Shown here piece by piece: positions 42,493 through 51,923 of a stretch of 64,000 nucleotides of DNA. The position numbers and the translations under genes were made by a program. This DNA is from Cellulomonas telluris. Lineage in GTDB: Bacteria; Actinomycetota; Actinomycetes; Actinomycetales; Cellulomonadaceae. The notes beneath the pieces are model-generated. The model saw only the letters and a list, made by a program, of their open reading frames with translations, was not told the origin of the DNA and ran no database searches. The first letter of the stretch is position 1. The number at the start of each line of letters is the position of its first letter. Location: NCBI RefSeq assembly GCF_004886325.1, contig NZ_QXFN01000004.1, positions 620,001-684,000 on the forward strand, given 5' to 3'.

Positions 42493-43149
42493 ATGCGCGC
42501 ACGAGCCCTCGTCGGGGTGCTCGCCGTGACGTCCCTCGCGCCGGCCCTCGCGGCCTGCGCGGGGGGCGCCCCGGAGCCCGACCCCGACCTCCCCGCGGTG
42601 TACGCGGCGGAGTTCGACCGCGTCCTGGCCGGCGACCCGAGCGACCTCGAGCGCGAGGTCCTCGAGGACCGGCGCATCACCGACGCCGAGTACTCCACCG
42701 CGCGGGACGCCTTCCGGCAGTGCGCCGAGGACGCGCACTACGAGGTGACCTTCCTCGAGGGCGGCGGGTTCGACATCGGGCCCGGACCGCAGGTCCAGGA
42801 CGCCCACGGCAGCGACGAGGAGGCCCTCGCAGCGATGGACGCGGTCGTCGCCGGCTGCGAGGACGGCACGACGGCGAGCATCGGCTACCTCTACGAGGCG
42901 ATGCGCTCCAACCCCGAGGGCAGCACCGGGGTGCAGGTCATCCGTGCCTGCTTCGCGGAGAAGGGCGTGCCGGACGGCGACGGTCTCAGCGAGGAGCAGC
43001 TGACCCAGCTGCTGCACGACGAGTCGTACGTGCCGTCGAGCGACGCGGCCCGTGCCTGCGTCGTCGACCCGACCGGCCAGCTCAGCCCCGGCGAGCTCGC
43101 CGAGGCCGTGGAGCAGGCGCGGACGTCCGCCGAGGTGCCCGCACCGTGA
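42493..43149 (+). CDS. Lipoprotein of unknown function
   Basis: 218 residues. The signal peptide ends in the lipobox LAAC (Cys at residue 22) followed by an acidic, Pro-rich linker, so it is anchored outside the membrane. The mature domain is acidic with four further cysteines (in QCAEDAH, AGCEDG, RACFAEKG and RACVVDP), suggesting disulfides. Its layout of short helices with regularly placed Cys has no family I can name. It overlaps the adaptor gene by 4 nt. Confidence 0.75.
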   Translation: MRARALVGVLAVTSLAPALAACAGGAPEPDPDLPAVYAAEFDRVLAGDPSDLEREVLEDRRITDAEYSTARDAFRQCAEDAHYEVTFLEGGGFDIGPGPQVQDAHGSDEEALAAMDAVVAGCEDGTTASIGYLYEAMRSNPEGSTGVQVIRACFAEKGVPDGDGLSEEQLTQLLHDESYVPSSDAARACVVDPTGQLSPGELAEAVEQARTSAEVPAP

Positions 43150-44174
43150 GCCCGCGTCTGCCCGCCGCCGCCGGCTCCCCCGCCGTGCTGGGGCTGGTGG
43201 GGACGGCACTGGTCGCCGCGGGCGCCCTGGCCGCCAGCGTCCTGCTGCCTCAGCCGGTCGCCGGCCCGGCCGCGGCGGACGTCACGACCCGGGATGTCGC
43301 CGTGACGACGCAGAGCTTCGACGCCGCGCGCCGGGTGACCGTCATCCCGCGCACCGCGGAGCCGCGCGACCTGACGGTCACGGACACGGGGCGCGTCACG
43401 GCGAGCGCGTGCGCGCCCGGCGCGCACCTCACCTCGGGGACCAGTCCGCTCACCCTGGACGACCGGCCGGTCGTCGCCCTGTCCACCGCGGTGCCCCTGT
43501 GGCGGGACCTCGACCTGGGCGCCACCGGTGCCGACGTCCGCGCGCTCCAGGACGAGCTGGTGCGCCTCGGCCACGAGCTGCGCCCGGACGGCGTGTACCG
43601 CGAGCGCACCCGCGCGGCCGTCCGCGCGCTCCTGACCTCCCTCGGAGCGGTGCGGCCGAGCGGGGCGCTGCCGGTCGCGTCCGTGCTGTGGCTGCCCGCG
43701 CCCGACGTGGTGGCGACCACGTGCGCCGCCCGGGTCGGCGACCCCCTCACCGACGGCGTGGTCGCCACGGTCGACGGCGGCCTCACCGCGCTCGAGGTCA
43801 CCGAGCCGCGCGGCGACGGGTTCGTGCTCCGCTACGGGCAGCACGCGGCCCCCGTCGCCGACGACGGCACCGTGACGGACCCCGGGTTCCTCGCGGCGGT
43901 CGCCGCCGGTCCCGAGCTCCGATCGGGACCCCAGGACGGGGAGCCGGCGACGCTGGAGCTCGAGGAGGCGCTGGCCGAGCCGGTCGACGTCGCCGTGGTG
44001 CCACCGGCGGCCGTGCGCGCGAGCGACGAGCGGTCGGGCTGCGTGCTGGCCGACGGCGTCCCGCGTCCCGTCACGATCGTGTCCTCGGCCCTGGGCCAGG
44101 CGCTCGTGACGTTCGACGGCGCCCCTTCTGCGGTCGTCACCGCCCCGGTCCCGGCGGGCACGTCGTGCACGTGA
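43146..44174 (+). CDS. Membrane-anchored adaptor with peptidoglycan-binding domain
   Basis: 342 residues. One N-terminal membrane helix (VLGLVGTALVAAGALAASVLL) is followed by an extracellular region. Residues about 120-155 form a PG_binding_1 repeat (LGATGADVRALQDELVRLGHELRPDGVY with ERTRAAVRALL). Flanking beta-rich parts resemble periplasmic adaptor (HlyD/MacA-like) proteins of Gram-positive ABC systems. It probably links the downstream ATPase/permease to the wall. Overlaps both neighbours by 4 nt. Confidence 0.75.
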   Translation: MSPRLPAAAGSPAVLGLVGTALVAAGALAASVLLPQPVAGPAAADVTTRDVAVTTQSFDAARRVTVIPRTAEPRDLTVTDTGRVTASACAPGAHLTSGTSPLTLDDRPVVALSTAVPLWRDLDLGATGADVRALQDELVRLGHELRPDGVYRERTRAAVRALLTSLGAVRPSGALPVASVLWLPAPDVVATTCAARVGDPLTDGVVATVDGGLTALEVTEPRGDGFVLRYGQHAAPVADDGTVTDPGFLAAVAAGPELRSGPQDGEPATLELEEALAEPVDVAVVPPAAVRASDERSGCVLADGVPRPVTIVSSALGQALVTFDGAPSAVVTAPVPAGTSCT

Positions 44175-44794
44175 GGCTGGTCCGGGCCGAGGGGCTGACG
44201 CACGCCTTCCCGGGCACCGGCCCGCTGTTCACCGGACTCGACCTGGTCCTGCGGGCCGGCGAGGTCGTCGGGCTCGTGGGCCCGTCCGGCTCCGGGAAGT
44301 CCACGCTGCTCTCCGTCCTGGCCGGCTGGGTGACGCCGCTCGGCGGGCGCGTGGAGCGCATCGGCATCGACCACACGGGCTGGGTCCTGCAGAACCCGCA
44401 CGGCGTCGCCCGGCGCAGCACCCTCGACCACGTCGTCCTGCCGCTGCTGGCGCGGGGACGGCGCCGGGTGGACGCCGAGGACGAGGCCATGGCGCTGCTG
44501 GCCCGCTTCGGCCTGGCGGCCGCCGCGGCGCGCCCCTTCCGCGCGCTGTCCGGCGGCGAGGCGCAGCGCCTCATGCTGGCTCGCGCCGTCGCGACGGCGG
44601 CGGACCTGCTGCTCGTCGACGAGCCCACCGCCCAGCTCGACCTGCAGACGGCGGACACCGTCAACGACGTCCTGGCGGGCATCGCGCAGGAGGATGCCGT
44701 GGTCGTCGTCGCGACGCACGACCCCCGCACGCGGGACGCATGCACCCGCGTGGTGGACCTGGCGGACCACCAGAGCGCACCGGTGGGCCCGTGA
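44171..44794 (+). CDS. ABC transporter ATPase (MacB/LolD-like)
   Basis: A 207-residue ATPase with Walker A GPSGSGKSTLLSVLAG, Q-loop VLQNPHGVA, signature LSGGEAQRLMLARAV, Walker B LLLVDEPTAQLD and the switch His in ATHDPRT. The pattern groups it with MacB/LolD/FtsE-type ATPases that power FtsX-like permeases. The GTG at 44171 overlaps the adaptor stop. A GTG two codons earlier (44165) is an alternative. Confidence 0.9.
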   Translation: MRLVRAEGLTHAFPGTGPLFTGLDLVLRAGEVVGLVGPSGSGKSTLLSVLAGWVTPLGGRVERIGIDHTGWVLQNPHGVARRSTLDHVVLPLLARGRRRVDAEDEAMALLARFGLAAAAARPFRALSGGEAQRLMLARAVATAADLLLVDEPTAQLDLQTADTVNDVLAGIAQEDAVVVVATHDPRTRDACTRVVDLADHQSAPVGP

Positions 44795-45897
44795 CGCGCC
44801 GGATGCGGGCGTCGTCGGTGTGCTCCGAGGCGTGGCGGGACGTGGTCACGGGGACGGGTCGCCCCGGCCTGCTCGCGGTGCTCTTCCTCCTGGTGGTCGG
44901 CGGGGTCGCCGCCGCGGACGTGCGTGCCGTGGTCGGCGTGCTCGACAGCGCCGAGCAGTTCCGCAGGAGCGGGGCAGCCGTGCAGGTCCTCGAGGCGGGC
45001 GCCGACGGTGGAGGTGCGGTGGACGGCGCGGCCTGCGACGCCCTGGCGGGCACCGACGGCGTCCAGGCGGCCGGGGCGCTGCGGTTGGCGGAGCCCACAC
45101 GCGTCGCGACGCTGCCGGCGCAGGACCTGACGACGTACGAGGTCACCCCCGGTCTGCTGGAGGTCGTGCGCGAGGCGGGCGGACGCACGGCGGCGGACGC
45201 GGGCGCGACCGGCGGCCTCTGGCTCTCGGCCGACCTCGCGGAGGTGCTCGGCACCCGGCCCGGCGACGAGGTCCTGACCCGCAGCGGCCCGGCGACGGTG
45301 GCGGGCGTCTACCGCTGGCCGGAGGACGGTCGCGCGCGCTCCCTGGGCTTCGCGGTCCTCGCGCCGGTGGCCGCCGGCGGCGCGTTCACCCAGTGCTGGG
45401 CCCAGACGTGGCCGGTCGACGAGGACGTCACCGGGCTGCTGTACACCGGTGCGCGCGCGGGCCGCACGGCCGACGCCACCGTCGCGCAGCTCAACCCCGC
45501 CCTGGGCGCCGCGCACCCCACGCCCGACCTCCTCGCCGCGCGCGCGACCGCGCTCGCTCCCGTCGCCGCGGCGGTCGCGGGGCTCGCGCTGGGCTTCGGC
45601 TCCACCCGAGTGCGTCGGCTCGAGATCGCGAGCGCCCTGCACGCACGGGTCCCCCGCTCGCACCTGACGTGGCAGCACCTGCTCGAGACCGTCGCGTGGC
45701 TCGCGGCCGCGTCGCTCGTCGCCGCGGCCGCCCTCGTGTGGGTCGCCGGCGTGGGGAACCCCGGCCCCGCGTGGCCCACCTGGGTGGCCGGCTCGCGCAC
45801 CCTCGGTGCGGGTGCCGCGGCCGTCGTCCTGGGCACGCTCGCCGGTGTGGCGGCCACCCGGGAGCGGCACCTCTTCCGCTACTTCAAGGAGCGATGA
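44791..45897 (+). CDS. FtsX/MacB-like ABC permease
   Basis: 368 residues. One helix near the N-terminus (GLLAVLFLLVVGGVAAADV), a large extracellular domain of about 230 residues, and three C-terminal hydrophobic segments from about residue 255. This is the minimal MacB-type topology. The extracellular domain has two cysteines. With the adaptor and ATPase it would make a mechanotransmission-type exporter or envelope-stress system. Its stop is 54 bp from the convergent pflA. Substrate unknown. Confidence 0.75.
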   Translation: MTRRMRASSVCSEAWRDVVTGTGRPGLLAVLFLLVVGGVAAADVRAVVGVLDSAEQFRRSGAAVQVLEAGADGGGAVDGAACDALAGTDGVQAAGALRLAEPTRVATLPAQDLTTYEVTPGLLEVVREAGGRTAADAGATGGLWLSADLAEVLGTRPGDEVLTRSGPATVAGVYRWPEDGRARSLGFAVLAPVAAGGAFTQCWAQTWPVDEDVTGLLYTGARAGRTADATVAQLNPALGAAHPTPDLLAARATALAPVAAAVAGLALGFGSTRVRRLEIASALHARVPRSHLTWQHLLETVAWLAAASLVAAAALVWVAGVGNPGPAWPTWVAGSRTLGAGAAAVVLGTLAGVAATRERHLFRYFKER

Positions 45898-45950
45898 GCG
45901 CCCTCCGGCAGCTGATAGCGGCGCGAGGGCCTCCGCGCCTCCGGTCGCCC

Positions 45951-46838
45951 TCAGAACGTCGTGAGCCCGCGGGACCGGAAGACCTCGCGCACCGCCTCGG
46001 TCGCCTCGGCCGTCGGCGGCTCGACGTCCCCGAGCTCGTACCGCATGCCCAGGTCCGCCCACTTGTCGCGGCCCATCTGGTGGAACGGCAGCACCTCGAC
46101 CCGCTCCACGGCGGGCCCGAACGACACGACGTGGTCGGCCACGGCGGCGACGTTCTCCGGGGCGTCGGTGAGCCCGGGGACGAGCACGAACCGGATCCAC
46201 ATCCGCGTGCCCCGCGCGCCGAGGCGGCGCCCGAGGTCGAGCGTCGGCTGCAGCTCCCGGCCGGTCGCGCGACGGTAGGTGTCCGGCAGGCCGGACTTCA
46301 CGTCGAGCAGGACGAGGTCGACGTCGTCGAGCATCGCGTCCGTGGCGTGCGCGCCGAGGAAGCCGGACGTGTCGATCGCGACCGGCACGCCCATCGCCGC
46401 GGCACCGCGCACCAGCCGGCGCACGAACGCCGGCTGCATGAGCGGCTCGCCGCCGCTGATGGTCAGGCCGCCGCCGGTCGCCCGGAAGACGCCCCGGTAG
46501 CGGGCGACCTTCGCGAGGACCTCGTCCGCGGCGACGTCGGTGCCGCGGCGCATCTCCATCGTGTCGGGGTTGTGGCAGTACAGGCACCGCAACGGGCAGC
46601 CCGACAGGAAGACCGTCAGCCGCGTCCCGGGACCGTCGACGGCCGTGACGAGCTCCCACGAGTGCACCGAGCCCAGCCGGCCCTCGCGGACCGCCGCGAG
46701 CCGCTCGGCGCGCTCCGCGTCGGTCGGCTCCAGGCCGGCGGTGCCGTGCCCGTGCGCGCGGGTGTGCGACCCGGCGACCAGCGGCGTGCCGAGCGCGACG
46801 ACCGGGGCGCCGGTCTGCTCGGTGGTGGTCGTGGTCAC
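45951..46838 (-). CDS. pflA: Pyruvate formate-lyase activating enzyme
   Basis: A 295-residue radical-SAM activase that installs the glycyl radical on PflB. The cluster motif is CPLRCLYCHNPDT (CxxxCxxC), followed by GGGLTISGGEPLMQP and DTSGFLG. A 45-residue N-terminal extension with His/Gly and Thr repeats precedes the conserved RLGSVHSWELVTAVDGPG. The GTG start follows GGAGG by 5 nt. Downstream of pflB with a hairpin between them. Confidence 0.94.
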   Translation of the reverse strand: MTTTTTEQTGAPVVALGTPLVAGSHTRAHGHGTAGLEPTDAERAERLAAVREGRLGSVHSWELVTAVDGPGTRLTVFLSGCPLRCLYCHNPDTMEMRRGTDVAADEVLAKVARYRGVFRATGGGLTISGGEPLMQPAFVRRLVRGAAAMGVPVAIDTSGFLGAHATDAMLDDVDLVLLDVKSGLPDTYRRATGRELQPTLDLGRRLGARGTRMWIRFVLVPGLTDAPENVAAVADHVVSFGPAVERVEVLPFHQMGRDKWADLGMRYELGDVEPPTAEATEAVREVFRSRGLTTF

Positions 46839-46880
46839 GGGGACCTCCGGTCGTCGGTGGTGCGGGGGCGGTGCGAGGGC

Positions 46881-46905
46881 CCCGGCCCGGTGTCAGCGGG
46901 CCGGG
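46881..46905 (-). terminator. Hairpin between pflB and pflA
   Basis: CCCGGCCCG pairs with CGGGCCGGG over a 7-nt loop. On the minus strand it follows pflB and precedes pflA, so it may reduce pflA expression relative to pflB. Confidence 0.5.
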
Positions 46906-46923
46906 CCGGGGCCGGCGGGCGGG

Positions 46924-49188
46924 TCAGACCCCGCCGTGGAACGTCCGGGAGAGCACGTCGAGCTGCTGCTCGCGCGTGAGGCGGACGAAGTTCACGGCGT
47001 AGCCGGACACCCGGATGGTCAGCTGCGGGTAGTTCTCCGGGTGCTCCATGGCATCCAGGAGCGTCTCGCGGTTGAGGACGTTGACGTTCATGTGGAAGCC
47101 CGACGACAGGACGTACGCGTCGAGCAGGCCCACGAGGTTCGTCACCTGCTCGTCCTTGGTGCGGCCGAGGCCGGAGGGGACGATCGACGACGTCAGCGAG
47201 ATGCCGTCCTGCGCCTCGGAGTACGGCAGCTTCGCGACCGACAGCGCCGAGGCGAGCATGCCGTGCGTGTCGCGGCCGTTCATCGGGTTGGCGCCGGGGG
47301 CGAACGGCTCGCCGGCCTTGCGCCCGTCGGGCGTGGAGCCGGTGGCCTTGCCGTAGACGACGTTCGACGTGATGGTCAGCACCGACTGCGTGTGCAGCGC
47401 GCTCCGGTACGTCGGCAGCGCACGGATCTTCTCCATGAAGCGCCGGACCACCCACACGGCGATCTCGTCGGCGCGGTCGTCGTCGTTGCCGTACGTCGGG
47501 TAGTCGCCCTCGACGACGTACTCGGTGACGAGGCCGTCCGCCGTGCGCAGCGCCCGGACCTTCGCGTGCTTGATCGCGGACAGCGAGTCCGCGACCACGG
47601 ACAGCCCGGCGATGCCGCACGCGAGCGTGCGCAGGATCGCACGGTCGTGCAGCGCCATCTCGATGCGCTCGTACGCGTACTTGTCGTGCATGTAGTGCAC
47701 GCAGTTGAGCGCGTCGACGTAGGTCTCGGCGAGCCAGTCCATCGTCCGGTCGAACTTCGCCAGGACGTCGTCGTAGTCGAGGATCTCGCCCTCCACCGGC
47801 GCCGCCACCGGGGCGACCTGCTTGCCGGTGACCTCGTCGCGACCGCCGTTGATCGCGTACAGCAGCGCCTTCGCGAGGTTCACGCGGGCGCCGAAGAACT
47901 GCATCTGCTTGCCCACCCGCATCGGCGAGACGCAGCACGCGATCGCCGCGTCGTCGCCCCACGAGGCGCGGATCAGCTCGTCGGACTCGTACTGCACGGC
48001 GGAGGTGTCGATCGACACCTGCGCGCAGAACCGCTTGAAGCCCTCGGGCAGCCGCTCGCTCCAGAACACCGTCATGTTCGGCTCCGGCGCCGGGCCCAGG
48101 TTGTACAGCGTCTGCAGGTACCGGAACGAGGTCCGCGTGACGAGCGGGCGCCCGTCCTCGCCGATGCCGCCGATCGACTCGGTGACCCAGGTCGGGTCGC
48201 CGGAGAACAGCTGGTCGTACTCCGGCGTGCGCAGGAACCGCACGATGCGCAGCTTGATGACGAAGTCGTCGATGATCTCCTGCGCCTGCTCCTCGGTGAG
48301 GACGCCGGCCTCGAGGTCGCGCTGCAGGTAGACGTCGAGGAAGGTCGACGTGCGCCCGAGCGACATCGCCGCACCGTTCTGCTCCTTCACCGCCGCGAGG
48401 TAGGCGAAGTAGAGCCACTGCACGGCCTCGCGGGCGGTGGTCGCCGGCCGGGCGATGTCGTAGCCGTACGACGCCGCCATCTCCTTGAGCTCGTGCAGGG
48501 CGCGGATCTGCTCGGCCAGCTCCTCGCGGTCGCGGATCACGTCCTCGACCGACCGCTCCATGTCGAGCGACGCCTTCTCGAGCTTCTTCGCGGCGACGAG
48601 CGCGTCGACGCCGTACAGGGCCACCCGGCGGTAGTCGCCGATGATCCGGCCGCGGCCGTAGGCGTCGGGCAGGCCCGTGATGATGTGCGAGCTGCGCGCC
48701 GCGCGGACGTTCGGCGGGTACACGTCGAAGACGCCGTCGTTGTGCGTCTTGCGGTACCTGGTGAAGATGTCGACGATCTCCTGCGGCGCCTCGTAGCCGT
48801 ACGTCTGCAGCGAGGTCGCCACCATGCGCCAGCCGCCGTTCGGCATGATCGCGCGCTTGAGCGGCGCGTCGGTCTGCAGGCCGACGATGACCTCGTTCGC
48901 CTCGTCGATGTAGCCGGGCGCGTGCGACGTGATCGTCGAGGGCGTGGCCGCGTCGACGTCGTAGACGCCCTTCTCGCGCTCGGCCGGGAACATCGCGCTC
49001 AGGCGGTCCCAGATGCCCGTGGTGCGGGCGGTCGGCCCGGCGAGGAAGGACGCGTCGCCCGTGTAGGGCGTGTAGTTGCGCTGGATGAAGTCACGGACGT
49101 CGACCGTGTCGGTCCACGGCCCGGTGACGAAGCCCTGCCAGGCCGCGGGTACGGCGGTCTCGCTGACGGGCTCCACGGTGAGGGACAT
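46924..49188 (-). CDS. pflB: Formate C-acetyltransferase (pyruvate formate-lyase)
   Basis: A 754-residue glycyl-radical enzyme converting pyruvate and CoA to acetyl-CoA and formate under anoxia. The catalytic cysteine pair is in [13 protein letters not shown], and the radical glycine is Gly729 in RVSGYAVNF near the C-terminus. Full length for the family. ATG follows AGGAG by about 7 nt. Presence with its activase shows capacity for mixed-acid-type fermentation in an otherwise oxidative actinobacterium. Confidence 0.97.
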   Translation of the reverse strand: MSLTVEPVSETAVPAAWQGFVTGPWTDTVDVRDFIQRNYTPYTGDASFLAGPTARTTGIWDRLSAMFPAEREKGVYDVDAATPSTITSHAPGYIDEANEVIVGLQTDAPLKRAIMPNGGWRMVATSLQTYGYEAPQEIVDIFTRYRKTHNDGVFDVYPPNVRAARSSHIITGLPDAYGRGRIIGDYRRVALYGVDALVAAKKLEKASLDMERSVEDVIRDREELAEQIRALHELKEMAASYGYDIARPATTAREAVQWLYFAYLAAVKEQNGAAMSLGRTSTFLDVYLQRDLEAGVLTEEQAQEIIDDFVIKLRIVRFLRTPEYDQLFSGDPTWVTESIGGIGEDGRPLVTRTSFRYLQTLYNLGPAPEPNMTVFWSERLPEGFKRFCAQVSIDTSAVQYESDELIRASWGDDAAIACCVSPMRVGKQMQFFGARVNLAKALLYAINGGRDEVTGKQVAPVAAPVEGEILDYDDVLAKFDRTMDWLAETYVDALNCVHYMHDKYAYERIEMALHDRAILRTLACGIAGLSVVADSLSAIKHAKVRALRTADGLVTEYVVEGDYPTYGNDDDRADEIAVWVVRRFMEKIRALPTYRSALHTQSVLTITSNVVYGKATGSTPDGRKAGEPFAPGANPMNGRDTHGMLASALSVAKLPYSEAQDGISLTSSIVPSGLGRTKDEQVTNLVGLLDAYVLSSGFHMNVNVLNRETLLDAMEHPENYPQLTIRVSGYAVNFVRLTREQQLDVLSRTFHGGV

Positions 49189-49224
49189 CTGACGCTCCTG
49201 AGGTCGTCGGGGGTCGATACCTCG

Positions 49225-49253
49225 ACGCTACGAGCGCAGTGATGGGATGTCTC
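49225..49253 (-). promoter_or_regulatory. Promoter of pflB
   Basis: Minus strand: GAGACA (49253-49248), 17-nt spacer, TAGCGT (49230-49225), giving a start about 30 nt before the pflB ATG. It lies in the 89-bp gap after dxs. No FNR- or Rex-type box was recognised. Confidence 0.45.
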
Positions 49254-49277
49254 GGGACCTCCGTCCCGGCAGCGTGG

Positions 49278-51155
49278 TCAGCCGCGGGCGGAGAGCGCCG
49301 CGAGCACGTCCGCCGCGACGTCGTGCGGGCGCAGGCGCAGCGCGTCGACGATCTCGTCGCGCTGCGCGTGGTCGAGGAACGCCGCCGGGACGCCGACCGA
49401 CTGCACCGGCGTGGCGACGTTCGCCTCGCGCGAGCGCTGCCCGATCATCGCGCCGACGCCGCCGTCGACCAGGCCGTCCTCCAGCGTCACGACGTGGTCG
49501 TGCTCCCCCACGAGCTTCACGAGGGCCGCCGGGACCGGCAGCACCCACCGCGGGTCGACCACGGTGACGGCGAGCCCGTGGCCCGCCAGGATCTCGGCGG
49601 TGGCGAGCGCGGTCGTCGCCATCGGCCCGACACCCACGACGAGCACGCGCTGGCCCTCGCCCTCGTGCCGCGCGAGCACGTCGACGCCGTCGACCTCGTC
49701 GAGCGCGGGGATCGTGTCGCCCATCGCGCCCTTCGGGTACCGCACGACGGTCGGTGCGTCGTCGACGTCGACGGCCGTGCGCAGCGCGGCCCGCAGCGTC
49801 GGCTCGTCGCGGGGGGCCGCGAGCCGCAGGCCCGGCACGACGGACAGCATCGCCATGTCCCACATGCCGTTGTGGCTCGCGCCGTCGTCCCCCGTGATGC
49901 CCGCGCGGTCGAGCACGAACGTGACGCCCGCCCGGTGCAGCGCGACGTCCATGAGCACCTGGTCGAACGCGCGGTTGAGGAACGTGGCGTACACCGCGAC
50001 GACCGGGTGCAGCCCGCCGTACGCCATGCCGGCGGCCGACGTCGCGGCGTGCTGCTCGGCGATGCCGACGTCGAACACGCGGTCGGGGAACTCCTCCGCG
50101 AACGGCGCGAGCCCGACCGGCTGCAGCATGGCGGCGGTGATCGCCACGACGTCGGGGCGGCGGCGGCCGATCCGCACGATCTCGTCGGCGAACACGCTCG
50201 TCCAGCCGAACCGCGACGGCGCGAGGGGCAGCCCCGTCTCGGGGTGGATCCGCCCGACCGCGTGGAACCGGTCCGCGACGTCCTGCTCGGCCGGCGTGTA
50301 GCCGCGGCCCTTCTCCGTGATGACGTGCACGATCACGGGCCCGCCGAACGCCCGGGCCCGGCGCAGCGCGGTCTCGACCGCCGCCTCGTCGTGGCCGTCG
50401 ATCGGGCCGATGTACTTCAGGCCCAGGTCCTCGAACATGCCCTGGGGGGCGACGACGTCCTTGATGCCCTTCTTCAGGCCGTGCAGGGCGTCGTAGGCCA
50501 GGCGTCCGGGCGGGCCGGAGCGGCGCAGGGTCGACTTGCCCCACGACAGCATCGACTCGTAGCCGCGCGTCGTGCGCAGCGCGTCGAGGTGCTGGGCCAG
50601 ACCGCCGATGGTCGGCGCGTAGGAGCGCCCGTTGTCGTTGACCACGACGACGAGGCGGCGGTCGGCGTCCGCGGCGATGTTGTTCAGCGCCTCCCACGCC
50701 ATGCCGCCGGTGAGCGCCCCGTCCCCGATGACGGCGACCGTGTGGCGGTCGGCCTCGCCGCGCAGCTGACGCGCCTTCGCGATGCCGTCCGCCCACGACA
50801 GGGCGGTCGAGGCGTGCGAGTTCTCCACGACGTCGTGCTCGGACTCCGCGCGGCTCGGGTAGCCGGAGAGGCCGCCGCGGCGGCGCAGCCGCGAGAAGTC
50901 GCGCCGGCCGGTCAGCAGCTTGTGCACGTACGCCTGGTGGCCCGTGTCGAACACGATCGTGTCCCGGGGCGACTCGAAGACGCGGTGCAGCGCGATCGTC
51001 AGCTCGACGACGCCGAGGTTCGGGCCCAGGTGGCCCCCCGTGCGCGAGACCTGGTCGACGAGGAAGTCGCGGATCTCGGCGGCGAGCCGGTCCAGGTCGC
51101 GCGCCGGCAGCGCGCGCACGTCCTGCGGCGACGTGATGCGGTCCAGCAGTCCCAC
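49278..51155 (-). CDS. dxs: 1-deoxy-D-xylulose-5-phosphate synthase
   Basis: A 625-residue thiamine-diphosphate enzyme that condenses pyruvate with glyceraldehyde-3-phosphate, the first step of the non-mevalonate isoprenoid pathway. [16 protein letters not shown] and [15 protein letters not shown] are at the N-terminus. The ThDP motif is [17 protein letters not shown] with a later VVVVNDN. The pyrimidine and C-terminal transketolase-like domains ([18 protein letters not shown]) follow. GTG start preceded by GGAGGAG. It is isolated from the pfl genes by a separate promoter. Confidence 0.96.
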   Translation of the reverse strand: MGLLDRITSPQDVRALPARDLDRLAAEIRDFLVDQVSRTGGHLGPNLGVVELTIALHRVFESPRDTIVFDTGHQAYVHKLLTGRRDFSRLRRRGGLSGYPSRAESEHDVVENSHASTALSWADGIAKARQLRGEADRHTVAVIGDGALTGGMAWEALNNIAADADRRLVVVVNDNGRSYAPTIGGLAQHLDALRTTRGYESMLSWGKSTLRRSGPPGRLAYDALHGLKKGIKDVVAPQGMFEDLGLKYIGPIDGHDEAAVETALRRARAFGGPVIVHVITEKGRGYTPAEQDVADRFHAVGRIHPETGLPLAPSRFGWTSVFADEIVRIGRRRPDVVAITAAMLQPVGLAPFAEEFPDRVFDVGIAEQHAATSAAGMAYGGLHPVVAVYATFLNRAFDQVLMDVALHRAGVTFVLDRAGITGDDGASHNGMWDMAMLSVVPGLRLAAPRDEPTLRAALRTAVDVDDAPTVVRYPKGAMGDTIPALDEVDGVDVLARHEGEGQRVLVVGVGPMATTALATAEILAGHGLAVTVVDPRWVLPVPAALVKLVGEHDHVVTLEDGLVDGGVGAMIGQRSREANVATPVQSVGVPAAFLDHAQRDEIVDALRLRPHDVAADVLAALSARG

Positions 51156-51218
51156 GAGGTCTCCTCCCGGTGCGGCGACCCTGCCGCACGGGCGACGGGA
51201 CGTCCTCAGTGACGGATC

Positions 51219-51224
51219 AGTCTA
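51219..51224 (-). promoter_or_regulatory. -10-like element of dxs
   Basis: Minus-strand TAGACT lies about 64 nt before the dxs GTG. No good -35 was seen. Confidence 0.4.
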
Positions 51225-51275
51225 GGCGTGCGCGCGCCCGCCGGTGGCTCGCCGGCACGGCCGCTCAGGCGCGGC

Positions 51276-51884
51276 TCAGGCGGGCCCGGCGGGCGCCGGC
51301 GGCGCGGACGCGCCGACGCGGCGTCGCCGCCGGCGGCGCCAGAGCGCCACGAACGCCCACACGAGCAGGCCGAGCACGACCACGACCAGCACCGGCAGGA
51401 AGATCGCGACGAGGCTGAGCCCCACGGACACGACGTCCTCGACCACCGAGGCCACCGGTCCGCCCGCCCCGCCGGTCGCCGCGTTGACGACCGGACGCAC
51501 CGCCGCCTTGCCGCTGTGCACCAGCGCGGCCACGAGCACACCCGCCACGATCGGCACCCACGGGTTCTCGCTCACCCACGTCGAGCCCTCGACGCTCTCG
51601 GCCGCCGTGGTCGCGGCCGCGACGATCCCGCCGGTGGCGGGGCGCATCACCGTCTGCACGACGTCGTTGAAGGTGTCGACGAGCGGGACCTTGTCGAGCA
51701 CGACGTCGGTGAGCAGCAGCACGGCGCCGAGGCCGATGGCCCACCAGCTCTCCATCCACACGAGCGCGGACGGCAGGGTCACGACGTCCGTCAGGCGCGC
51801 GAGCAGCGCGACCAGGAGGAACGGGATGTAGGCGTTGAGGCCCGCGGCGGCCGACAGGCCGATCCCGGTGAGCGCCACGAGCAT
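51276..51884 (-). CDS. DUF4126 membrane protein
   Basis: A 202-residue integral membrane protein with about four to five hydrophobic segments. It starts MLVALTGIGLSAAAGLNAYIPFLLVALLAR, the typical DUF4126 opening, with LLLTDVVLDKVPLVDTFNDVVQT conserved in the middle. It ends in a poly-Arg stop-transfer stretch and a Pro/Ala tail. Function unknown. ATG has TAGCCT 6 nt upstream, suggesting a leaderless transcript independent of the upstream debranching gene. Confidence 0.85.
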   Translation of the reverse strand: MLVALTGIGLSAAAGLNAYIPFLLVALLARLTDVVTLPSALVWMESWWAIGLGAVLLLTDVVLDKVPLVDTFNDVVQTVMRPATGGIVAAATTAAESVEGSTWVSENPWVPIVAGVLVAALVHSGKAAVRPVVNAATGGAGGPVASVVEDVVSVGLSLVAIFLPVLVVVVLGLLVWAFVALWRRRRRRRVGASAPPAPAGPA

Positions 51885-51890
51885 GGGGCG

Positions 51891-51896
51891 AGGCTA
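51891..51896 (-). promoter_or_regulatory. -10 element of leaderless DUF4126 gene
   Basis: Minus-strand TAGCCT ends 6 nt before ATG at 51884. Confidence 0.55.
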
Positions 51897-51923
51897 CCGG
51901 CCGCGCCCGCCGCGGGCCTCGTG

